Notes under the pieces: generated by a model
Told to the model about the DNA's origin: nothing
Seen by the model: the letters and a program-made list of their open reading frames with translations, nothing else
The model's database searches: none
Shown here: one piece after another, positions 26,361 to 35,635 of the stretch
Layout of the letters: every line of letters starts with the position of its first letter
Numbering within the stretch: the first letter of the stretch is position 1
Position numbers and translations under genes: made by a program
NCBI GenBank assembly: GCA_007133065.1
Contig: SLNJ01000158.1
Coordinates: 1 to 36,710 of the forward strand
Reading direction: 5' to 3'
Source: Opitutales bacterium
GTDB lineage: Bacteria > Verrucomicrobiota > Verrucomicrobiia > Opitutales > Oceanipulchritudinaceae
DNA: 36,710 bases

Positions 26361-27701
26361 TCAACCGGCTTCGATCACAATAAGCGGGTCGATTTGTCGC
26401 ACACGGCCGCCAATCGACGCGTGAATGCGCGCGCCCAGTGCATCCGTCGGAACATCGGCCACGCAATCCCCCGCACGCACGCGGTCTCCAACCGCCACGG
26501 CCGCGCGGGCCGGCGCTCCGGCATGCTGCTTGAGCGCCAATTGTACCCGCAATGGTGCTACATCCATCCGGTCAAACGGGGCCGGATGATCGTACGCCGC
26601 CAATCCGAGACGCCGCACAATCTGAATGAGCGGAATGCGTCGCGACTCGTACATCGGGTGCGCCTGCACGGTCGCGGTCATCCCCGGAGTCTCCTCCGCC
26701 AGCGCGGATGTCCAGGAGACCTGATTCTCGCGAGCAACACGCTTGCTCTGTTGGCAGGCCTCACGCGGATAGAGATCCTCCGGGCACGCGTACAGCGTGC
26801 ACAGCCCGCACTCACAACACAGCATCCCCCAGCGATTCCAGAACTCCGATCCCGACATCGAGAAGACCAGCCCCCGCATCACTTTGTGCGGTTCAATCGC
26901 GTACCCAAGCAAGTAGCGCGGACAGAGTTCCGTACAGTATGTGCATTGGTCGCAGGCGGACTTCCCGATGCGGTGTTGGACGGCCGCGGGCCGCTCGAGT
27001 CGACTGGCGAGGGAGTGATCGCCGGGAAGAACGATCAAGCCGCCGGTGGTCTTTGTGATGCAGTCGCCGAGGTTGCGAGTCAACCGCCCCATCATCGCTC
27101 CGCCATCCATGATCGCCGGCGCATCCACCGTCGCCCCGCCCGCAAGCTCGATCAGCTCGCCGAATGAAATCCCGATCGGCACCGCACACGAAACCGGCCG
27201 GCGCACCGCTCCCGCAACCGTGACAAACTTGTGAGTCACCGGCGTTCCATCGAGTGCGAGCGCGATGTTGTGGAGCGTTTCGACATTCAACACCACAGCC
27301 CCGATCTGCAGTGGTATACCTCCGGGAGGGATAAGTCGTCCGGTCACCTCGTACACCAGAACGAACTCATCCCCCGCCGGATAAAAGTCTCCCAGAATAT
27401 GCAATGCAACCTCGGCTCTCCGGGCATACCGGGAGAGCGCGTCGATCGCCTCCCGATTCTTCTCCTTGATCCCGATCACACCCTTCTGCGCACCGGTGGC
27501 CTCCATGACCGCCTGCATCCCCGCCACCACGCGTTCGGCGCAGTGCGCCATCAACTCCCCATCCTTGTGCATCAGCGGTTCACACTCCGCACCGTTTGCG
27601 ATCACATACTCCACCTCGGAGCCGATTTTCACATGGGTGGGGAATCCAGCACCGCCGGCGCCCACCACTCCGGCTTCTCGAATAACCGCCGCAAGACTCA
27701 T
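26361..27701 (-). CDS. pduS: PduS-like cobalamin reductase / RnfC-type electron-transfer protein
   Basis: 446 residues. N-terminal RnfC-like nucleotide/FMN-binding Gly-rich motif VGAGGAGFPTHVK (13-25) and ANGAECEP. An SLBB-like region follows, then two [4Fe-4S] ferredoxin motifs: Cys250/253/256/260 (CDQCTYCTELCP) and Cys295/298/301/306 (CCECGLCTLYACP). A C-terminal biotinyl/lipoyl-like barrel (AVAVGDRVRAGDCVADVP, IHASIGGRVRQID) completes the PduS layout. In the propanediol microcompartment PduS reduces cob(III)alamin with NADH and docks to shell protein PduT. Its start codon overlaps the PduT-like stop (ATGA at 27698-27701), so the two are translationally coupled. No diol dehydratase or other shell genes are in the window. 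Confidence 0.92.
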   Translation of the reverse strand: MSLAAVIREAGVVGAGGAGFPTHVKIGSEVEYVIANGAECEPLMHKDGELMAHCAERVVAGMQAVMEATGAQKGVIGIKEKNREAIDALSRYARRAEVALHILGDFYPAGDEFVLVYEVTGRLIPPGGIPLQIGAVVLNVETLHNIALALDGTPVTHKFVTVAGAVRRPVSCAVPIGISFGELIELAGGATVDAPAIMDGGAMMGRLTRNLGDCITKTTGGLIVLPGDHSLASRLERPAAVQHRIGKSACDQCTYCTELCPRYLLGYAIEPHKVMRGLVFSMSGSEFWNRWGMLCCECGLCTLYACPEDLYPREACQQSKRVARENQVSWTSALAEETPGMTATVQAHPMYESRRIPLIQIVRRLGLAAYDHPAPFDRMDVAPLRVQLALKQHAGAPARAAVAVGDRVRAGDCVADVPTDALGARIHASIGGRVRQIDPLIVIEAG

Positions 27702-28249
27702 ATCCCCTCTCCCGAAACACCGACAACCGGCGATGGAATCACCACCTTGTTCACCAGCAATCCACGCTGTGAGATAACCGCCGCCCCGGCCTCGACGGCG
27801 GCTTGCACGGCCCCCACATTGCCGGTAAACCGGGCAAACGCCTTACCGCCCAACGCCATCGCAAGGCGAATCTCAACAAGCTGGACGTCGGCCGCCTTGA
27901 CCGCGGCGTCAGCGCCTTCAATCAGGGACGCCACTGAGAACGCCTCAAGGATGCCCAGCGCATCGCGCGACTGGATCACCACGGTCCCGGCGATGGCGGG
28001 GAAAAGATCGAGGTGAACGTTCGGGATCATGCACGAGTCGATCACCGCGGCTCCGCCCGCGACAACGCCCGCGTCGACGCTCGCCCTGACACTCGCAACG
28101 CTCCCGCCGATCAGGATCATGTACTTGCCCGAGCAGATCGTGCGATTGAGCAGCAAATCAACCTCCGCAGCTTTGAGCATCGTGTCCGTCGCCAGAAACC
28201 CGGAGGCGATGCTCGACAGCTCAATCAATCCGATAGCTTGGGCTTTCAT
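27698..28249 (-). CDS. pduT: PduT-like tandem-BMC-domain microcompartment shell protein
   Basis: 183 residues with two consecutive BMC domains: residues 1-85 (AIGLIELSSIASGFLATDTMLKAAEVDLLLN) and about 95-172 (ALGILEAFSVASLIEGADAAVKAADVQLVEIRLA). PduT-type trimers hold one [4Fe-4S] cluster in the central pore through a single Cys per subunit. Here Cys39 in NRTICSGKYMILIGG sits where PduT has Cys38. Directly followed by the PduS-like gene through a 4-bp ATGA overlap, so the shell-embedded redox conduit and its reductase are made together. No ribosome site is visible. Divergent from the ceramidase-like gene across 246 bp. Confidence 0.93.
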   Translation of the reverse strand: MKAQAIGLIELSSIASGFLATDTMLKAAEVDLLLNRTICSGKYMILIGGSVASVRASVDAGVVAGGAAVIDSCMIPNVHLDLFPAIAGTVVIQSRDALGILEAFSVASLIEGADAAVKAADVQLVEIRLAMALGGKAFARFTGNVGAVQAAVEAGAAVISQRGLLVNKVVIPSPVVGVSGEGI

Positions 28250-28495
28250 GCAAGAAATGATTAAAAAACTACCTGTGCATCCTATTATGTTGGGGAATCG
28301 GCACGCCCTGCAATCGCAATCACTCCAGACGTGAGACCTCAGCAGAATTTCAAAGGCAATCAGGAGGATTATCGATTCCCTTTTATCGGATTCAGGGGTA
28401 TCATCGAGGCTCTCGAATCTCTTACTCCCACAGACCCAAACCCATACAATCCTGCAGCAGGATTGCTTGAACCGATAACCTGAAAGGATGCGCGC

Positions 28496-29983
28496 ATGTC
28501 TGCGAAACAGAAATCACCGCTGATGATCGGCTGGGGGTCGGCCGATCTGACCCCTCAGGAACAGCCCGTAATCCTCCAGGGGCAGTTCTACGCTCGGGTG
28601 TCCGAGGGAGTCATGGATCCGCTGACGGTCACCGCCCTCGCGCTGGAGTCGGTTGAACCCGATGCGCCTGTCGCGCTCATCATCGTCAGCTGCGACCTGA
28701 TCAGCATTCCGGACGCATTGCGCGATGGTGTGGCCGCGAAGGTCAAGTCGCGCGTTCCGGAACTCGACGGCGCCGGCATCGTCCTGAGCGGCACCCACAC
28801 GCACACCGGCCCGGGCATGAACACCTCTGCAAAACCGGTGCGCGAGGGTGGATCCCTGCGGGGGTGGCCAGGAGTCGACCTTCCAGTGGCGGACGGGGAG
28901 ACGTACCTCCGGTTTGCGATTGATCGCGTTGCTTCGGCGGTGGAATCGGCATGGAGCAATCGGACTCCGGGCACGATCGGCTATGGACTCGGTCACGCGG
29001 TGGTGGGGTACAACCGGCGCCTGGCGTACGAGAACGGTGAGAGCCGGATGTACGGCAACGCGAACGATCCGCACTTCAGCCACGTCGAGGGTTACGAGGA
29101 TCATTCCCTCAACCTGATGGCGACCTGGAACGCGAGCGATGAGTTGACCGGAGTGGTGGTGAACGTGGCGTGCCCCTCCCAGGTGAGCGAACACCTTTTT
29201 CAGATCAGCGCCGATTACTGGCACGACACCCGGCTGGAGCTGCGCCGGCGGCTCGGCCCGGACCTCTTCGTTCTCCCGCAGTGCGCGGCGGCCGGGGATC
29301 AATCCCCGCGGCCGATGGTCGGGAAGGCCGCGGAAGAGCGGATGCAGCGCCTGATGGAAGGGGATATGCGGCGGGATATCGCGATCCGGATCGCCAGTGC
29401 GGTCGAAGCGGTCCTCCCTGTCATTGCCACCGAGAAGATTGCGGATCCCACGCTCGGACACCGCACGGAAACAGTCGCGCTTACGCGACGCATGCTCAGC
29501 GCGCGGGACGTAGAGGAGGCACGGGCCGAGGTGGAGACGTGGCGCAACCGTTATCAGGCGCTGAAAGAGGATCTGGAAGCCCATCCGGAGAAACGTGAGG
29601 CGTCTCGCTGGTACATCGACATCAGCATCGCGTATCGGCGCATGAACTGGTTTAAACAGGTTGAGGAACGCTATGCACTGGAGCGCACCGACCCGAGGAT
29701 CCCGGTGCAGATCCAGGCACTGCGTATCGGTGACATCGCCTTCGCCACCAACCCGTTCGAGCTGTACCTCGACTTTGGAATTCGGATTCGCGCACGGAGC
29801 CCTGCCGTGCAGACGTTCACGGTTCAGCTCAGCGGTCCCGGGAGCTACCTCCCCACCGCGCGCGCAGCCGCCGGAGGCAGCTACGGCGCCGTTCCTCCGA
29901 GCACACCCGTCGGACCCGAGGGGGGCGCCGAACTCGTGGAACACACCCTGGAGATGATCCGCTCGCTCTGGCCGGAACCATAG
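28496..29983 (+). CDS. Neutral/alkaline ceramidase-like hydrolase
   Basis: 495 residues related to the N-terminal domain of neutral/alkaline non-lysosomal ceramidases. Seen: IGWGSADLTPQE near the start, VALIIVSCDLISIP, and the metal-binding SGTHTHTGPG (His101, His103). Also present is ACPSQVSEH-x-n-SADYWHDTR, which would supply further zinc ligands. PVC genomes carry many such paralogues without ceramide chemistry being shown, so a general esterase/amidase role is equally possible. No signal peptide (MSAKQKSPLMIGWG), so cytoplasmic. An AAAGG ribosome site lies about 8 nt before the ATG at 28496. Divergent from the pduT/pduS pair, convergent with the heparinase gene. Confidence 0.85.
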   Translation: MSAKQKSPLMIGWGSADLTPQEQPVILQGQFYARVSEGVMDPLTVTALALESVEPDAPVALIIVSCDLISIPDALRDGVAAKVKSRVPELDGAGIVLSGTHTHTGPGMNTSAKPVREGGSLRGWPGVDLPVADGETYLRFAIDRVASAVESAWSNRTPGTIGYGLGHAVVGYNRRLAYENGESRMYGNANDPHFSHVEGYEDHSLNLMATWNASDELTGVVVNVACPSQVSEHLFQISADYWHDTRLELRRRLGPDLFVLPQCAAAGDQSPRPMVGKAAEERMQRLMEGDMRRDIAIRIASAVEAVLPVIATEKIADPTLGHRTETVALTRRMLSARDVEEARAEVETWRNRYQALKEDLEAHPEKREASRWYIDISIAYRRMNWFKQVEERYALERTDPRIPVQIQALRIGDIAFATNPFELYLDFGIRIRARSPAVQTFTVQLSGPGSYLPTARAAAGGSYGAVPPSTPVGPEGGAELVEHTLEMIRSLWPEP

Positions 29984-30133
29984 CGGGGCACGGGAGAACC
30001 GAAGCGTTCGCAGGTCCCAGCAGCCAACATCGACCCCGCCAGCGGCATCCACTCCGAGGCGCCGGAAACACCACAAACGTCCCCGAAGTGCCCGTTTTCC
30101 ATAACGGTCCCGGGAGGGATATTGACCGACTCT

Positions 30134-32746
30134 CTACTTCTCCACCAACTCGCCCCGCTTCCCTTTCAGCACAGCCTCACCGCACTGCAACGACCGCCCG
30201 TCGACGAGTCCGGCGTACCGGACAGCTCCGTCGGGCGCGTATCGCACGGCGGCCAGGGTCCCGTCGGAACGGATACCGTCGGCTTCCAAAGCGGCACGGC
30301 CGGAATGGCGCCAGATAAAGCGGTCGCGGGCGCCGGTGGCGTGGCGCACGTCAATCAGCAATCCATACGACTTGCCCCGGCGGACCGTCCGGGTGGTCGC
30401 GCGCACGTGGCTCTCGGAACCGGAGGCGAAGGGTATCGCGACGGTGACACCGTGTAACGGCAGGCGTTTGCGCCGGGAAACCACCGCGCACGGCGCCGGT
30501 TTCACCTCGCCGTCGAGCGCAATGAACCCCTGAACGGGATCCTCCCGGCCGGTGACGATCTCCACGGCGGCCCGTTCCCAGTCGCCCCGGCAGATCAGCT
30601 CCAGGTTCGGACGGTTGATCCTTTGGGTTCGAATCGTAGCGGTCTCCGCGTCGACACGAACGTGCATCGGGATAAAGTGCCAGAGCGCATCCGCAGCGTG
30701 GATACCGGAGCCCGCGATGCTGTCGAGGATCAGCCAGTAGTCCGGACGCACGAACACGAGCGAGCGGGTGTGCGTGATTCCCGTGGTGACGGGCACGCCG
30801 GCATGGCCGCCGCTCGCCGTGCTCGAGATCCGGTTGGCAAGATCGCCGTAGGCATCATTATAGGTCCCCTGCGCAAAGTCGAGTCCACGCCCGGCGGCCC
30901 AGAACGCCTTGCCCCGGTTGGACGCCTGGAAGCTCCGGCGATCCCCGCTCCGACGACGCCACTGACTGCGGCCGTCGATGTTGACGGTGTTGTGCGCCGA
31001 GCCGGTTCGAAAGTAGCTGACGACCGGATCGCTCTGATACGAACTGATCCCCGGGTCCACAAGGAATGGGGTGCCGTAGGCGTAGAGTTCGACCTGCAGT
31101 TTGTCCTCGTGTTGGTGGGCCGCGCCGAGCGGTCCGACGTCGATAAACGCCCAGCGGTCGTCCACGTGCCACCCGCTTCGCATAATCGCATGGCCGGCAT
31201 CGGGGTAGTGCACGCTCCCGGGGCTCTCCGGCTCCCGCCCCTCGGCACCCCCGCTTCCGGCCCAGACCCAATCGGATCGGCGTTCCGTCCGACCGGCCTC
31301 GAGCAAGGGGACATTGTTTCGCTTCAGCGCGACACCCGCGTCGTTTGGGACCGGAAAACTGGCGTCCGGGCGAACGATTCCCACGAGGTAGTCGAACATC
31401 GCCGTCAGGCGCTCGGTGTAGCTTTTCGAGAAACGGTGATCGCGGAACTCCGCACGGCGCCGGGCGGAGTGAAAGAGCTCCGCGCACATCGAGTGATAAT
31501 TCGGCGAAAGCTCGTACTGGGCGCCGTCCGGAAACACCTGACTCTGGATCGAATCTTCGAGTCGGTCGATTCCAGTTTTCATCCAGTGCTTGGATCTCAC
31601 GACGAACGGGGCCATCGACGCGGCTGCGACCAGCGCCGCCGATTCGCTTACATACCAGTTACAGTGCCCCCAGTAGTTGAGAAGATGCTCGGCGTGTCCA
31701 TGGATCATCTTGATCATGTCCACGAGCGTCCGATCGCGAAACGTGCGGCTCCTGCGCGCGATATCCAGAATGTGCGGCCACGAGCGATTGATTCGGAGCG
31801 AGGTGGAAAGCGTCTCCCATGCCGGATCGAGTCCACCGTTGTGCCCGATCGGTTCAGGGTTCTGCTCGATCCAGCTACGCATCAAGGAATCCAGCTTGCG
31901 CGCGTGTCGCACCCGGCCCGTGTCGCGAAACGCAGCGGCGAGCAGCGTCATCCAGCCGTGCCGGTTGAATGCATGGTTCCACTCAAGATACCCCGCCGGA
32001 TTGCAGTGCCAGTCGATCTTTTCGGGTAGTTGCTCGCCCTGAATCCGATTCCTGTGGATTCGTTCGACCTCGTCCGCGGCCGGACGTTCTTTCAACGCAA
32101 CCTCCCCAAGGGGCGGTTGCCGCAGCTTGCGCACCGCACGGGCAAGCGCCGTGATCGCTTGCGCCGTGCGGCCGGCGGCTGCGTGACCGGCCACCGCGCG
32201 GAGTGCGGGATGGTCCATGTCGAGCGCCTCGAGCAGCTCCCCATCGCTCATCCGGGGACCCTGGGGCATTTCAACCCGTTGCAGCTCAATCGCGCCCACA
32301 ACGATCTCCCCTTGCTGCTCGCGCGCGTGAAGATCGAGCTCGATTGCTTCGACCGCACTCCACCCGTCGGGGAATCCAGTGGCGATTAGATTGACCGCCG
32401 GGATGAGCAGGCGCTGCCATCCGCGCCAAGGACCGGGCTGGTTGAAGTGTAACACGCTGGAGTAGATATCGTTGACGGCCATCCCCGGATGCCGGCTCGC
32501 GCAGTGCAGCCGGGTGACCAGCGCGGCGTCACACAAGCGGACCGGTTTCAGATGGACGACCAGTACGTTATAGGCAGAGAGGTCTTGCCCGCTCGTATCG
32601 ACGAAAATACGCGCGTCGGTCTGTACAAGCAGATGCTTGCGACCGTTTTCGGTGATACAACGATGCCGTCCCGCAACGCGCGCAGAAGCAGCGATCTGCT
32701 CCGCGGTGTAAAGGACGCGCTCTTCGATAATCTTGTCCGGTTTCAT
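30134..32746 (-). CDS. Heparinase II/III-family polysaccharide lyase
   Basis: 870 residues. Residues 10-160 form a beta-sandwich, CBM-like N-terminal domain. Residues 170-480 form an alpha/alpha toroid with the lyase residues Asn363 (HCNWY), and Tyr417 and His418 (LSPNYHSM). Residues 505-870 form the heparinase II/III C-terminal beta-sheet domain with metal-type His544 and His546 (AHQHEDKLQVELYAYG). Family members cleave uronic-acid-containing polysaccharides such as heparin, heparan sulfate or alginate by beta-elimination, making unsaturated uronyl ends. No signal peptide is visible at the N-terminus used (MKPDKIIEERV), unusual for a lyase; it may act on imported oligosaccharides. Divergent from the GH88 lipoprotein gene, which removes such unsaturated ends. 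Confidence 0.9.
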   Translation of the reverse strand: MKPDKIIEERVLYTAEQIAASARVAGRHRCITENGRKHLLVQTDARIFVDTSGQDLSAYNVLVVHLKPVRLCDAALVTRLHCASRHPGMAVNDIYSSVLHFNQPGPWRGWQRLLIPAVNLIATGFPDGWSAVEAIELDLHAREQQGEIVVGAIELQRVEMPQGPRMSDGELLEALDMDHPALRAVAGHAAAGRTAQAITALARAVRKLRQPPLGEVALKERPAADEVERIHRNRIQGEQLPEKIDWHCNPAGYLEWNHAFNRHGWMTLLAAAFRDTGRVRHARKLDSLMRSWIEQNPEPIGHNGGLDPAWETLSTSLRINRSWPHILDIARRSRTFRDRTLVDMIKMIHGHAEHLLNYWGHCNWYVSESAALVAAASMAPFVVRSKHWMKTGIDRLEDSIQSQVFPDGAQYELSPNYHSMCAELFHSARRRAEFRDHRFSKSYTERLTAMFDYLVGIVRPDASFPVPNDAGVALKRNNVPLLEAGRTERRSDWVWAGSGGAEGREPESPGSVHYPDAGHAIMRSGWHVDDRWAFIDVGPLGAAHQHEDKLQVELYAYGTPFLVDPGISSYQSDPVVSYFRTGSAHNTVNIDGRSQWRRRSGDRRSFQASNRGKAFWAAGRGLDFAQGTYNDAYGDLANRISSTASGGHAGVPVTTGITHTRSLVFVRPDYWLILDSIAGSGIHAADALWHFIPMHVRVDAETATIRTQRINRPNLELICRGDWERAAVEIVTGREDPVQGFIALDGEVKPAPCAVVSRRKRLPLHGVTVAIPFASGSESHVRATTRTVRRGKSYGLLIDVRHATGARDRFIWRHSGRAALEADGIRSDGTLAAVRYAPDGAVRYAGLVDGRSLQCGEAVLKGKRGELVEK

Positions 32747-32805
32747 AATTCAGTGATGGTTCACGCTTGCATCGATGGCTCATCTCCCCTCGCGGGAGCC
32801 GGCAA

Positions 32806-33117
32806 CTAGAACAATCGTACCCAGCCGTCGGGATCGCCGGTGATACGCATAGCCCATCCCTCCCCGTTCTCGATGCCAAGGTACCAGTTCCGATCGGTAT
32901 ATCGGTAAAAATAAAACCCCTGAATTTCAGTGTCGCCGGTTTCCAGGAGCACCCACCGATTGACATGCTTCGTGTTCACGTACTGTATCCTCTGTGCACT
33001 GTTTTCGTTGGTGTGCACTCCCTTGTCAACCGCGCCGCCGGATATTGGCAGATTCGGCGCCCATCTCTCCCGCTTGGATCGATGTCGTCGATGGTTCAAA
33101 CGCATCGATTGAACCAT
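32806..33117 (-). CDS. Small uncharacterised ORF upstream of the heparinase gene
   Basis: 103 codons ending 60 bp before the heparinase start, same strand. The last 50 residues (WVLLETGDTEIQGFYFYR, NWYLGIENGEGWAMRITG, DGWVRLF) look protein-like, aromatic and beta-rich, with GC-rich third positions. The first half is basic and unconvincing. It may be a short secreted-protein fragment or the degraded end of a larger gene. It occupies part of the 467-bp divergent region 32747-33213, in which I see no other gene. No family recognised. Confidence 0.3.
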   Translation of the reverse strand: MVQSMRLNHRRHRSKRERWAPNLPISGGAVDKGVHTNENSAQRIQYVNTKHVNRWVLLETGDTEIQGFYFYRYTDRNWYLGIENGEGWAMRITGDPDGWVRLF

Positions 33118-33213
33118 GGATTAACGGACATTTCACAGCAGGCATCCACCTTGGAGAGGACGACTCCCGTTTTCACTTGGCAACGCACGGGCGGGAGGAT
33201 GTAACGACGGGGA

Positions 33214-34470
33214 ATGACTCCCCTTCGTAATCTCATCCCCGCAGTGTTGTTTGCGACCGGCGCCGCCCTCCATATCTCCTGTTCTGGAGACAGCGGCTAT
33301 CCCGCTCCGGATGCGGGCGTGGTCGACAACGGCGGTATCGACGCGGCGGCCGCGTTTGAAGCGGCGGCGGCGCACGCCCGCAACGCAATCGATGCCGCGC
33401 CGCGTCGCTACCGGTTTCCGCATTCGGTGTACGGCAGCGGCCGGACGAAGTACGCATTCCGGAAAGAGTGGACCAGCGGTTTCTTCCCGGGGATCCTGTG
33501 GTATTTATATGAATACACGGGCGATCCCGCCTGGGAAGCTGAGGCCCGCCGATGGACCGAGCGCGTGGACGGGGTCCAATACCTGGAGAACACGCACGAC
33601 CTCGGGTTTATGATTTATTGCAGTTACGGCAACGGCTATCGGTTGACCGGGGATGAACGATACCGCGAAACAATCGTACAGGCGGCTGAATCGCTGCTCA
33701 CGCGATTCAACCCGTACGTGGGATTAATCCGTTCGTGGAGCCATGGGTATTGGGGGCTGCCCTGGCGTTTTCCGGTGATCGTGGACAATTTGATGAATCT
33801 CGAACTCCTCTACTTTGCGGCGAATGCAACCGGCGACGTCTCAATCTCGGAATTGGCGACTTCCCACGCGCGGATCACGATGCGGGATTTCATCCGTGAC
33901 GATTTCAGCAGCTACCACGTGATCGATTACGATCCGTTCACCGGCGATATCCGCCGGCGGATGACCCATCAGGGATTCGCGACCGATTCCGCGTGGGCTC
34001 GTGGACAGGCTTGGGCGCTGTATGGATTCACGATGGCGTGGCGGGAGACCGGGGATTACGCGTTTCTCGATCTCGCCCGGGGGATCGCTGATTTCATCCT
34101 ATCGCATCCGGCAACACCGCCGGACGGCATTCCCTACTGGGATTTCGATGACCCGGGCATTCCCAACGCGCCGCGGGACGCATCGGCCGGCGCGATCATC
34201 GCCTCCGCGCTGCTCGAGCTTCAGGAGTATATCCCGGAGAAACGCGATCCCTATATCGCCCATGCCGAGCGCATTCTCAGAAGCCTCAGCTCGCCCGCCT
34301 ACCTGGCCCCGCCTGGTACGAACAACAACTTCTTGCTCAAACACTCAACCGGCAACTTCCCCGGAAGCACCGAGATCGACAAACCGCTGATCTACGCTGA
34401 CTACTACTTTCTGGAGGCTCTGCTTCGCTGGGAGGCATCGGCCAAAGAGACACCCCGACATCCGTCGTAG
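33214..34470 (+). CDS. GH88-family unsaturated glucuronyl hydrolase, predicted lipoprotein
   Basis: 418 residues. An N-terminal lipoprotein signal peptide (MTPLRNLIPAVLFATGAALH, lipobox HISC, Cys23) implies anchoring in a membrane. The rest is an alpha/alpha six-barrel: YAFRKEWTSGFFPGILWYLYEYTG, HDLGFMIYCSYGNGY with candidate catalytic Asp129, VIVDNLMNLELL with Asp191, and SAWARGQAWALYGFTMA. These two acids match the pair used by GH88 enzymes to hydrate the 4,5-unsaturated uronic acid left by polysaccharide lyases. Divergent partner of the heparinase II/III gene, so lyase and hydrolase probably act in sequence on a glycosaminoglycan-like or other uronic polymer. The following 739 bp to csb1 hold no convincing gene. 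Confidence 0.93.
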   Translation: MTPLRNLIPAVLFATGAALHISCSGDSGYPAPDAGVVDNGGIDAAAAFEAAAAHARNAIDAAPRRYRFPHSVYGSGRTKYAFRKEWTSGFFPGILWYLYEYTGDPAWEAEARRWTERVDGVQYLENTHDLGFMIYCSYGNGYRLTGDERYRETIVQAAESLLTRFNPYVGLIRSWSHGYWGLPWRFPVIVDNLMNLELLYFAANATGDVSISELATSHARITMRDFIRDDFSSYHVIDYDPFTGDIRRRMTHQGFATDSAWARGQAWALYGFTMAWRETGDYAFLDLARGIADFILSHPATPPDGIPYWDFDDPGIPNAPRDASAGAIIASALLELQEYIPEKRDPYIAHAERILRSLSSPAYLAPPGTNNNFLLKHSTGNFPGSTEIDKPLIYADYYFLEALLRWEASAKETPRHPS

Positions 34471-35209
34471 CTGAAGCGCCAGAAGTTTTGCGCGAGAACT
34501 CGGCGTTTCCGACACAACCAAAGACCAAGACTCCAACTTTCGCCCGACACAGCTCCACGTAGCCGGGTAATCCGCCATGCCATTACACATCGCCTTCGCC
34601 GCGTGATTTACGCCATTCCCGCGAATCGTTAATAGCGAACTCCGGAGTAATGAAAGATCTCCGATCAATCCCGCCCTCCTCCCTTCGCGGCATCGATTTC
34701 CCCGGCGCTCATGAAGCGAGGCAGCCCCGCACGCACCCGTTCTGCCCCTTTGCCTCGCTTTCCAGCCGCATCACCCCCGGATCGCTCCACCCCAGCAACT
34801 GATTCCTTCATCAGCCTGCTTCACGCCCAACTCTAAGCGGGAACAATCGTACTCCATATACTTCCACGTTGCGTCTCTCCGCGTTGATTTCAACGCCCCC
34901 CATTGAAGCCATGTCCGGATGCCCGATTTGTAAAAATCCGAATCCGAGTTGACACCCCTAACGCGATCCAACACGATCGATGCCGCCCCACACCGGCGCG
35001 CACCTCACCCCTACGCGCCAAGCGATGAAAACCGCAAAAGAAAGCTCCACAATCTCACCATAGGACAGCGGATGACTGCCGATCCAAAACCACCGGAGCC
35101 CGGAACCGGTCTTGCGCGGAAGTGGTTACGAGCAAGCCATTCGGCTACGCCGAACCTGTTTTCAATAGAACCCAAGTTTCGAGTCTTTCACCCTTAATAA
35201 CCAAAACCA
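34471..35209. other. 739-bp region without a gene
   Basis: Between GH88 and the cas genes. Frames here are short, Arg/Pro/Ser-rich and have no family resemblance. No CRISPR repeats, tRNA or transposase are visible. It may carry the leader or promoter of the cas operon. Confidence 0.5.
34949..34977 (+). promoter_or_regulatory. Candidate promoter for the cas operon
   Basis: A perfect TTGACA at 34949-34954, a 17-bp spacer, then CACGAT (3 of 6 matches to TATAAT). It would give a roughly 230-nt leader before the csb1 start. The only consensus -35 noticed in this gap; weak -10. Confidence 0.3.
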
Positions 35210-35635
35210 ATGAAAAAACTAGACCTATCCACCCTCCAATCCGCGGTCTCCGGGACCGCCGCCGCTTTCCGCAGCCGAACCGTCCTTCAGCCCGCCGGCG
35301 GCGTAGGGGACAAAGTCTTTCCGCCGACGTATGCCGGGGCGGTTTACGCCGTCGAGGAACGCCGGGTAAAGAAGTCCGATGGCACGTGGGAAACGATTCC
35401 CTGCGTCTTGATGGATTCCGTGCAATCCCAAGCCAACCGCCTTGAGGAAGCGCTCCAACAGGCGATCGACAGCGGCCGGCTAAAGGACTGTCCGATTCCG
35501 GTAATAGAAGTCGATTTCTCCGGGGAAGACCTGCTGGACGAAGTCGGGCCGATTACGAGCCTCCAGGCGCCCCACCGTGCGGCCGACGCCATTCTACGCG
35601 ACAGTCTACTCGATGGCACGCCTTTCCGGAAATGA
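35210..35635 (+). pseudogene. csb1: Type I-G (I-U) CRISPR Csb1/Cas7, 5' part only
   Basis: The first 139 or so residues of a Csb1 (GSU0053-type Cas7), the backbone subunit of the type I-G Cascade complex. Seen: TLQSAVSGTAAAFRSRTVLQPAGG-x-GDKVFPPTYAG, VLMDSVQSQANRLEEAL and APHRAADAILRDSLLDGTPFRK. Family members run well beyond 300 residues, so more than half is missing. The reading frame ends at TGA 35633-35635, and those bases belong to the inverted cas3 segment: the stop is created by the rearrangement junction. No ribosome site precedes the ATG. No csb2, csx17, cas4/cas1 or cas2 is in the window. Confidence 0.88.
35626..35633 (+). repeat. Left copy of the 8-bp inverted repeat at the cas3 rearrangement junction
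   Basis: CCGGAAAT, inside the 10-bp palindrome TTTCCGGAAA (35623-35632). Its reverse complement ATTTCCGG lies at 36569-36576. The two sites bound the segment in which cas3 runs opposite to its neighbours. No homology extends beyond the 8 bp on either side. Confidence 0.8.

Noticed and set aside
28514-30076. 520-codon minus-strand ORF
   Set aside because: Antisense shadow of the ceramidase-like gene, no recognisable domain.
30623-32029. 468-codon plus-strand ORF
   Set aside because: Antisense to the heparinase-family gene whose catalytic residues are intact.
34949-35197. 82-codon ORF between GH88 and csb1
   Set aside because: Composition is unlike coding sequence here (Pro/Arg/His-rich, no motif) and it overlaps the only promoter-like site.
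35344-35625. C-terminal extension of the minus-strand cas3 frame
   Set aside because: This part is antisense to csb1 and has no Cas3 similarity; the homologous part ends at HSHFR.
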